From assembly GCA_965249785.1 (NCBI GenBank), contig CBDFMU010000027.1, positions 124,001 to 188,000 on the forward strand: DNA of 64,000 bases, in the 5' to 3' direction. Both the position numbers and the translations under genes were made by a program. The DNA is from M3007 sp965249785 (GTDB lineage: Bacteria > Bacteroidota > Bacteroidia > Chitinophagales > Saprospiraceae). Under the pieces are notes generated by a model. It saw only the letters and a list, made by a program, of their open reading frames with translations. It did not search any database and was not told the origin of the DNA. This document shows, one piece after another, positions 58,798 to 64,000 of the stretch; positions within the stretch are counted from its first letter, which is position 1; every line of letters starts with the position of its first letter.

Positions 58798-59991
58798 ATG
58801 CGTCCCCACATCCAGCAACTCGCCGCGCTCGCCGAACAGGGAGCGCGGCGTATTGTCGGCCTGATGTCCGGCACCTCGCTGGATGGGCTGGACGTAGCCC
58901 TTTGCCACTGCACTGGTACTGGCATAAAAACCAAAATCGTAGTCGAGCAATTTGCCACCGTACCGTATGACGAGGCTTTCAAAACCGCGATTCGGCAGGT
59001 TTTTGCCAAAAAAGAAGTGGACTTCCAATTTCTGACGCTGCTAAATGTAATCATCGCCGAACGCCATGCGGCCATCGTGCTGGACTGTCTGCGCCAATGG
59101 AATATCGCTCCCGAAGCCGTGGATTTGATCGCCAGCCACGGCCAAACGGTCTATCATGCACCGCGTATTTTTCACGGACTGGCGGACTATCCCAATGCCA
59201 CTTTGCAAATCGGTGATGGCGACCATATAGCGCGCCGAACAGGTATCATCACGATCAGCGATTTTCGGCAAAAACACTTGGCAGCTGGGGGCGAAGGTGC
59301 TCCACTGGCACTGTACGGCGATTATTTTCTGTTCTCTCAACCCGGGGAAGATCGTTTTCTGTTAAATCTCGGCGGCATCGCCAATTTCACTTTTCTCCCC
59401 GGTGATGGCGACCCGACTAAAGCCTTCGCGACGGACACCGGGCCGGGCAATACCCTACTCGATGCCTTTGCGCGGAAACTTTTTGGGGTCCCGTTCGACG
59501 AAAATGCTATGCTGGCTTCGGCGGGCATAATAGAGCAAGGCCTGCTCGACATACTGCGCGCCGAGCCTTTTTTTGCCGCGCCTTTCCCAAAAACTTCAGG
59601 GCCGGAACTTTTCAGTGCTACCTGGGTAGAAACCGCGCTGCAAGAGCTGCCAAAAGGTCACAACAATCCCTACAACCTAATGGCGACGCTTACTAAACTG
59701 ACTGCCCAAACAGTAGCCGAAGCCTTGCTCCGTGTACCGCTGACCGCCAAACCCGGGCTTTATATTAGCGGCGGCGGTGCGCATAATCCACTCATTTGGA
59801 AGTATTTACAAGAAATTTTACCAGACTGGCCGATTCATCCAATGAACGTATTAGGGGTAAATGGCGACGCTAAGGAAGCGGTGTTATTTGCCGTACTGGC
59901 CAATGAAACAATAGCTGGTGAAGTGGCTGACAACCAAAGACTTGGCGGTATTCCTCTGGTGGGAATGGGAAAAATTTCGCTGCCAGGGTGA
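58798..59991 (+). CDS. anmK: Anhydro-N-acetylmuramic acid kinase
   Basis: The 397-residue protein has the AnmK motifs. RIVGLMSGTSLDGLDVALC is at the ATP-binding N-terminus, then DLIASHGQTVYH, FLLNLGGIANFTFLP, FATDTGPGNTLLDAF and GLYISGGGAHNPL. It phosphorylates and opens 1,6-anhydroMurNAc during recycling of cell-wall muropeptides. The usual partner MurQ is not adjacent. It starts 9 bp after the GH-A-like gene, so the two may be cotranscribed. Length is slightly above the usual 370. Confidence 0.94.
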   Translation: MRPHIQQLAALAEQGARRIVGLMSGTSLDGLDVALCHCTGTGIKTKIVVEQFATVPYDEAFKTAIRQVFAKKEVDFQFLTLLNVIIAERHAAIVLDCLRQWNIAPEAVDLIASHGQTVYHAPRIFHGLADYPNATLQIGDGDHIARRTGIITISDFRQKHLAAGGEGAPLALYGDYFLFSQPGEDRFLLNLGGIANFTFLPGDGDPTKAFATDTGPGNTLLDAFARKLFGVPFDENAMLASAGIIEQGLLDILRAEPFFAAPFPKTSGPELFSATWVETALQELPKGHNNPYNLMATLTKLTAQTVAEALLRVPLTAKPGLYISGGGAHNPLIWKYLQEILPDWPIHPMNVLGVNGDAKEAVLFAVLANETIAGEVADNQRLGGIPLVGMGKISLPG

Positions 59992-60008
59992 GGCTGAAAA
60001 GGCAAATT

Positions 60009-60163
60009 GGCAATAAGCAAAGGGCAATGTTAGCAAATTGAGCTTTTGCCTTTTGCGGGTTAGCTCCCTCCTACTCCCCAGTGAGGGGGAGACTACATGG
60101 AGCGGAATCAATGATTTGCGCCGTCCCTATTGCTTTATTACTGTTTGCCTATTGCTTATTGCC
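60009..60163. repeat. Compound inverted-repeat element upstream of pyrF
   Basis: GGCAATAAGCAA...GGCAA at 60009-60027 and its inverted form at 60145-60163 match at 17 of 19 positions. Between them at 60063-60116 lies a G/C-run hairpin (CCCTCCTACTCCCC ... GGGGGAG ... GAGCGG) shared with 35043-35096. The nearly symmetric 155-bp structure fills most of the anmK-pyrF gap and contains no gene. It resembles a small non-autonomous palindromic element. Confidence 0.6.
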
Positions 60164-60182
60164 GTTTGGCTTACCTTCGCCC

Positions 60183-60993
60183 ATGCACCGCGCCCAACTT
60201 GTCTCCGCTATTTTTCGTAAGAAATCTTTTCTCTGTATCGGCCTGGACACCGAAATCAGTAAGATTCCCCGACATTTACGGGAGCTGCCCGACCCAGTAT
60301 TTGAATTTAATAAAGCCATTATTGATGCTACCCGCGATTTGTGTGTGGCCTACAAACCCAACCTGGCATTCTACGAAGCCCTGGGCCCAAGCGGCTGGAT
60401 TACTTTACAAAAAACCGTAGCATACATTGGCAATGAACACTTTACCATCGCCGATGCCAAACGCGGTGATATTGGTAACACCAGCCGCATGTACGCCGAA
60501 GCCTTTTTCAATCAATTGCATTTCGATGCCGTGACCATTGCGCCGTACATGGGCGCGGACAGCGTGACACCCTTTTCTGGGCTTTCCCGGCAAATGGGCG
60601 ATTCTGTTGGCCCTTACTTCCAATGCTGGTAGCGTAGATTTCCAAAGCCATCAGTTGCAAGCGACTGGCAAGCCGCTGTGGGAAGAGGTGCTGCGTCGGG
60701 CCCAAGAATGGGGGTCTACCGAAAACCTGATGTTTGTGGTAGGTGCGACGCATCCCGAAGCATTTGCCCGCGTCCGCGAACTGGCACCGCATAGTTTCCT
60801 GCTGGTACCCGGCGTGGGCGCACAGGGCGGTGATTTGGCGGCGATTTGCCAGTATGGCCTGACAAAAGATGGCGGGCTGCTGGTGAACGCTTCACGCAGT
60901 ATTTTGTACGCTTCCAATGGAGAGGATTTTGCGGAAAAGGCGCGGGCGGAGGCAGAAAGGATGCAGACGGAAATGGCGGAATTGTTGCAGTAA
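60183..60993 (+). pseudogene. pyrF: Orotidine 5'-phosphate decarboxylase with a +1 frameshift
   Basis: From the ATG at 60183 the first frame encodes FLCIGLDTEISKIP, FEFNKAIIDAT, YKPNLAFYE and the catalytic DAKRGDIGNT. It reaches TIAPYMGADSVTPF and then leaves the family and stops at 60632. The +1 frame continues LLALTSNAGSVDFQ, VVGATHPEAF, LVPGVGAQGGDL and GLLVNASRSI to 60993. Removing one T from the TTTT at 60573-60576 gives VTPFLGFPGKW, an uninterrupted enzyme of about 270 residues. pyrF is normally needed for UMP synthesis, so a sequence error in this short homopolymer is quite possible; true loss is the alternative. Confidence 0.85.
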
Positions 60994-60998
60994 TTCTA

Positions 60999-61448
60999 TT
61001 AAAGAGTTGTCTCCAAGCCTTCCTTCTCAAAAAGTTCTCGCAAAAAGGCATCATCAGTTATAAAAACCTCCACCTCATTTCGCATTTTTAAAGCCGCTGA
61101 AAGTTGTAATGCATCCAATGCACGCAAGCTTGTCAAACCATATTTTTTAAATAACCCTTTGGCTGTCTCTATAATTAGAGTATCAAAGCTAATCCAATTA
61201 TAGTTTTCCTGATCTTTATCAAATAAAGCAAGAACGCTTTCACAAGTACTTTGGTCAATATCGCCTGTTCTGACTTTTTTCCAAAGTGCAGAGGTAAATT
61301 CTACTTTTGAAAGTTCAGACAAATAGATTACAGATGCCTTTTCTGCAATCTTATCAATAAAAAATTCGCTATCTGCTTCCTTGTAATAAAGTTTAACCAA
61401 AGAAGGCGTATCTAAAAAATTACCATTTTTCTGCTCTACGCTCTTCAA
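60999..61448 (-). CDS. PIN-domain toxin (VapC-like ribonuclease)
   Basis: The 149-residue protein has the four acidic positions of the PIN fold: D in LDTPSLVKLYYKE, E in SKVEFTSALW, D in RALDALQLSAAL and D in ITDDAFL. Toxins of this type cleave tRNA or rRNA when not bound by antitoxin. It overlaps the antitoxin gene by 29 bp and lies downstream of it on the same strand. It converges with pyrF, whose stop is only 5 bp away. Confidence 0.87.
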   Translation of the reverse strand: MKSVEQKNGNFLDTPSLVKLYYKEADSEFFIDKIAEKASVIYLSELSKVEFTSALWKKVRTGDIDQSTCESVLALFDKDQENYNWISFDTLIIETAKGLFKKYGLTSLRALDALQLSAALKMRNEVEVFITDDAFLRELFEKEGLETTL

Positions 61449-61674
61449 TAATTATACTAGATAGGCTTCCTTTGGCATTACTGATTAATTCCAAAGATTT
61501 GCGGAAGGAGAATTTCTCAGGATTTATTTTTTTGGCTTGTTTAGGCTGCAAAAAAATTACTACAATCTCTACTTGCTCTGCAAAGTTTACAGGCTGATCG
61601 AGAAAAAACTGGCCGTTTTGATAAGTTCCTTTTAAAGTTAATGCTACCATAAAATTGTAGATTGCCTTGAACAT
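61420..61674 (-). CDS. Antitoxin partner of the PIN toxin
   Basis: The 84-residue protein has a short beta-rich N-terminus (LTLKGTYQNGQFFLDQPVNF) like DUF104/AbrB-type antitoxins. The C-terminal tail (FSFRKSLELISNAKGSLSSIIIEERRAE) is basic and acidic and probably wraps the toxin. ATG at 61650 is an alternative start. It lies first in a two-gene operon with the toxin, the usual order. A -7 box is just upstream at 61682-61689, and such pairs normally autoregulate there. Confidence 0.75.
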   Translation of the reverse strand: MFKAIYNFMVALTLKGTYQNGQFFLDQPVNFAEQVEIVVIFLQPKQAKKINPEKFSFRKSLELISNAKGSLSSIIIEERRAEKW

Positions 61675-61681
61675 TTGTTGT

Positions 61682-61689
61682 CAAAGATA
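61682..61689 (-). promoter_or_regulatory. -7 box of the toxin-antitoxin operon
   Basis: On the minus strand the sequence is TATCTTTG, an exact TAnnTTTG match. It ends 7 bp before the antitoxin ATG at 61674, so the mRNA would have almost no leader. The divergent ribD gene begins 18 bp away on the other side. Confidence 0.5.
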
Positions 61690-61706
61690 AGCGACATTAA
61701 CGATTT

Positions 61707-62750
61707 ATGCAAATCACTCCACACGAACCTTTTCTCCGCCGCTGCTTCCAACTCGCCCGTCTCGGCGCAGGCAGTGTATCACCCAACCCAATGGTGGGCG
61801 CGGTACTAGTACACGAGGGACGTATCATCGGCGAAGGCTGGCACCAATGCTACGGCGAGGTCCATGCCGAGGTGAATTGCATAAACTCCGTGTCTCCTGA
61901 AAGTCAAGCACTTATCCCCCACTCTACCCTGTATTGTTCACTGGAGCCATGCTCCCATTATGGGAAAACGCCGCCTTGTGTGGATTTGATATTGGCTCAA
62001 AAAATACCGCGCGTGGTGGTCAGTACCACTGATCCTAATCCTTTGGTGGCAGGCCAAGGATTGCAAAAACTGCGGGCGGCGGGTGTAGAAGTCACGGCGG
62101 GCATTTTGGAGACCGAAGGTCGCTGGCTCAATCGCGCATTTTTTACCTGGATTACTGAGCGACGACCTTACATTATCTTAAAATGGGCGCAAAGTCGCGA
62201 TGGCTATCTGGGCCGCGTGGGCGAACGCACCGCTATTTCCGGACCAGCGACGCAGCGGCTGGTACATCGTTGGCGCAGCGAGGTGGACGCTATTTTGGTG
62301 GGATCAACGACGGCTATCTGTAGACAATCCTCAAGATTGGATAATCGCCTGTTTTTTGGAAAATCTCCACTGCGCCTGACTTTCGATATTGGTGGTCGGC
62401 TTCCTGGTACGGCGCATTTATTGGATGACAGCGTTCCCACCTGGATATTTGGACCGCCCAGAAGAGGCCGCTGGGAGCGAACGCAGTTTTTTCGCACTAC
62501 CGAAAAAATACTGATTTCCGATTTATTAGCACAATTACATACTGATAACAGAGCTATATTATTCGTGGAAGGCGGCAGTCAGACGTTGCAACAATGGATA
62601 GCGGAAGGCTGGTGGGATGAAATTCGGGTGATAGAAAATGAGCGTAGTTTGGGCGAAGGAGTGGCCGCGCCGAGGGTGCCAGTGGGGGCAGTTTTACGGG
62701 AGGTTTATCGAGTGGGCGGGGATGTGGTGGAAATATGGGCGAAGGAATAG
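61707..62750 (+). CDS. ribD: Riboflavin biosynthesis protein RibD (deaminase/reductase)
   Basis: The 347-residue protein has an N-terminal cytidine-deaminase-like zinc domain, with VHAEVNCI and EPCSHYGKTPPCVDL supplying H, E, C and C. The C-terminal reductase domain includes RPYIILKWAQSRDGYLGR, DAILVGSTTA and LFVEGGSQTLQQWI. It carries out the second and third steps of riboflavin synthesis from GTP. Domain order and length are standard. It is divergent from the toxin-antitoxin operon. Other rib genes are not adjacent, which is common in this phylum. Confidence 0.95.
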   Translation: MQITPHEPFLRRCFQLARLGAGSVSPNPMVGAVLVHEGRIIGEGWHQCYGEVHAEVNCINSVSPESQALIPHSTLYCSLEPCSHYGKTPPCVDLILAQKIPRVVVSTTDPNPLVAGQGLQKLRAAGVEVTAGILETEGRWLNRAFFTWITERRPYIILKWAQSRDGYLGRVGERTAISGPATQRLVHRWRSEVDAILVGSTTAICRQSSRLDNRLFFGKSPLRLTFDIGGRLPGTAHLLDDSVPTWIFGPPRRGRWERTQFFRTTEKILISDLLAQLHTDNRAILFVEGGSQTLQQWIAEGWWDEIRVIENERSLGEGVAAPRVPVGAVLREVYRVGGDVVEIWAKE

Positions 62751-62858
62751 GGTCGAAGAAAAATGTCCATGCAGTGGCGGCAATCCTCCATTTTTCAGGA
62801 GAAAAGACGGCCGCACCTTTGCAGCGTCAATCAGACATCACCTGTTAATTCAAGAAAA

Positions 62859-63407
62859 ATGACCAATTTCACGGTTCCAACCAAAGCCACCGTTAGCGTG
62901 GGCAACCAGTCTATTTTTGATAACCTGGAAAAGGCACTGGGCTTCGTACCGAATTTGTACGCCGTAATGGCTTACTCGGAGACCGGCCTGGGCAACTACC
63001 TGCAATTCCAGAACGGCAAAACATCCCTGACTAAAAAAGAAAAAGAAGCAGTGAACCTGGTAGTCAGTCAGGTAAATGGCTGCCGTTATTGCCAGTCCGC
63101 CCATACCGTTCTCGGGAAAATGAATGGATTCAGTGATGACCAAATCCTGGAAATCAGGGGCGGCAGCGCATCATTCGATCCAAAATTGCATGCGATGGTA
63201 GATCTGGCCGAGCAAATCACCTCGACCAAAGGCCACCCCGATCAGGTCGTACTGCAGCAGTTTTTTGATGCCGGATATACCCAGGGCTCGCTGGTGGATG
63301 TGGTGATGGCCATCGCCGATAAAATCGCAATGAATTACCTGCACAATATCACGCAGGTGCCGATTGACTTTCCGGTAGCCCCTGTGCTGGAAGCGGCGGC
63401 AGTATAA
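62859..63407 (+). CDS. Carboxymuconolactone decarboxylase/AhpD-like protein
   Basis: From the ATG at 62859 the protein has 182 residues; the upstream ATG at 62763 adds an unconserved leader. It is all-helical with LEKALGFVPNLYAVMAYSETGLGNYL and the redox motif CRYCQSAHT (CxxC plus His), the alkylhydroperoxidase D core. Such proteins reduce peroxides or thiols with unknown partners. CACCTTTG at about 62814 is a near match to the -7 box. A terminator follows. Confidence 0.88.
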   Translation: MTNFTVPTKATVSVGNQSIFDNLEKALGFVPNLYAVMAYSETGLGNYLQFQNGKTSLTKKEKEAVNLVVSQVNGCRYCQSAHTVLGKMNGFSDDQILEIRGGSASFDPKLHAMVDLAEQITSTKGHPDQVVLQQFFDAGYTQGSLVDVVMAIADKIAMNYLHNITQVPIDFPVAPVLEAAAV

Positions 63408-63439
63408 ATTTTGTATTGATAATAGACCTGTTACAGGGT

Positions 63440-63481
63440 GGAGAAAGTACAAACGGCTACTTTCTCCATCCTCCATTTTTT
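63440..63481 (+). terminator. Intrinsic terminator after the AhpD-like gene
   Basis: GGAGAAAGTA (63440-63449) pairs perfectly with TACTTTCTCC (63458-63467) around 8 nt. A T-run follows at 63476-63481, a few bases further than ideal. Confidence 0.62.
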
Positions 63482-63495
63482 CTAATTTAAATATT

Positions 63496-63907
63496 ATGGA
63501 ACAAAGACTTCCGCTCCCCCCTTTTACCGAAGAAACTGCCCGCCAGAAAGTGCAAATGGCGGAAGATGCCTGGAATAGTCAGGACCCGGAACGTATTGCC
63601 CTGGCTTATACCGTGGATACCGAATGGCGTAACCGTACAGAATTTATCAATGGACGCGCTGCGGTAGTTGCCTTTCTGCAACGGAAATGGGAAAAAGAAT
63701 TGCATTATAAACTTCGGAAGGAATTATGGGGTTTTCGTGGCAATCGCATGGCGCGTTCGTTTTGAATATGAATACCAGGATGCGGCAGGCCAGTGGTTTC
63801 GGGCCTATGGCAACGAGAACTGGGAATTCGATGAAAATGGCCTGATGGCCCGACGTTATGCCAGTATCAACGACCTGGCCATCGCAGAGCAGGATAGAAA
63901 ATTATAG
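63496..63907 (+). pseudogene. DUF1348 (SnoaL/NTF2-like) protein with a +1 frameshift
   Basis: The first frame encodes LPPFTEETARQKVQMAEDAWNSQDPERIALAYT, TEWRNRTEFINGR and WEKELHYKLRKELW, all typical of DUF1348. It then stops at 63765. The +1 frame resumes with VRFEYEYQDAAGQWFRAYGNENWEFDENGLM and ends at 63907. Deleting one C near 63754 restores GNRMAVRFEYEY and an ordinary full-length protein of about 136 residues. The family forms a small alpha-beta cone fold with unknown activity. Either the gene is newly inactivated or the base is a sequence error. Confidence 0.82.
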
Positions 63908-63929
63908 TTTGTACCATCAAATCTAAGTC

Positions 63930-64000
63930 ATGGCAAAGAATTTTGGCGCAATCGCCTTTACTGCCGCCGTCAAAGCGATGCAGGAAAAACTGGGTAGCCG
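63930..64000 (+). CDS. Start of a PPOX-class (pyridoxamine 5'-phosphate oxidase-like) protein, cut by window end
   Basis: Only 23 residues are visible (MAKNFGAIAFT, then AVKAMQEKLGSR). This N-terminus resembles flavin-binding PPOX-family proteins that begin with an AFT...VK..Q...GSR pattern; the match is from memory on a short segment. It starts 22 bp after the DUF1348 gene on the same strand. Confidence 0.45.
   Translation, partial: MAKNFGAIAFTAAVKAMQEKLGS

Overview
The window comes from a member of the Bacteroidota, probably of the Saprospiria/Chitinophagia type; the phylum is well supported and the finer placement is inference. The evidence is a SusC/SusD pair, four proteins with type IX secretion C-terminal sorting domains (two type A, two gliding-associated type B), LytS/LytTR regulation, CRTAC1-like FG-GAP lipoproteins, and repeated TAnnTTTG promoter boxes. 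No rRNA, tRNA, CRISPR array or replication origin is visible.

Layout. 1-2569: tail of a flavoprotein reductase, then an intact IS66-family element with an 8-bp target duplication, sitting in the promoter of a two-gene retropepsin module. 2620-7262: a RibD/DHFR-like protein, a LytS/LytTR two-component pair, and a Septu-like AAA ATPase + HNH nuclease pair whose nuclease gene is frameshifted. 7306-21290: a glycan-utilisation region with a GH43-like secreted enzyme, a haem-binding protein, a Nudix-fold (NrtR/AraR-like) regulator, SusC, SusD and two FG-GAP lipoproteins, one with a CxxCH haem motif. 21669-25594: ECF sigma/anti-sigma pair, a DUF697/SHOCT protein and an O-antigen flippase-like protein. 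26163-28717: a T9SS-exported protein and a lipoprotein, convergent over a long inverted repeat.

28787-33440 (minus) is the cell-shape operon mreB-mreC-mreD-mrdA. Next come an M16-family subunit without its zinc motif, dnaN, a partial duplication of the dnaN 3' end carrying a long hairpin, an ISAs1-family element inserted in that hairpin with a 9-bp target duplication, a DUF559 endonuclease-fold gene that ends inside the same hairpin, and purB. 39941-45071 holds two stand-alone receivers and a large CheB-CheR-PAS-histidine kinase. 45188-47274 is a copper/respiration group (heavy-metal-binding lipoprotein, SCO, cytochrome c). 47533-58788 holds large exported proteins, a GT39-like membrane glycosyltransferase, a DUF4261 protein and a GH-A-like hydrolase preceded by a decayed copy of its own 5' end. 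The window ends with anmK, a frameshifted pyrF, a PIN toxin-antitoxin pair, ribD, an AhpD-like protein, a frameshifted DUF1348 gene and the start of a PPOX-like gene.

The intergenic DNA is rich in palindromes. The clearest is a 117-125-bp palindromic repeat present three times (3265, 24094, 45821), two copies abutting stop codons. Other families are AT-word hairpins inside the mre operon, G/C-run hairpins near dnaN and pyrF, and TTGCC-rich tracts before several genes. Three chromosomal genes each read through if one extra base is removed, so either recent decay or sequence error must be considered.
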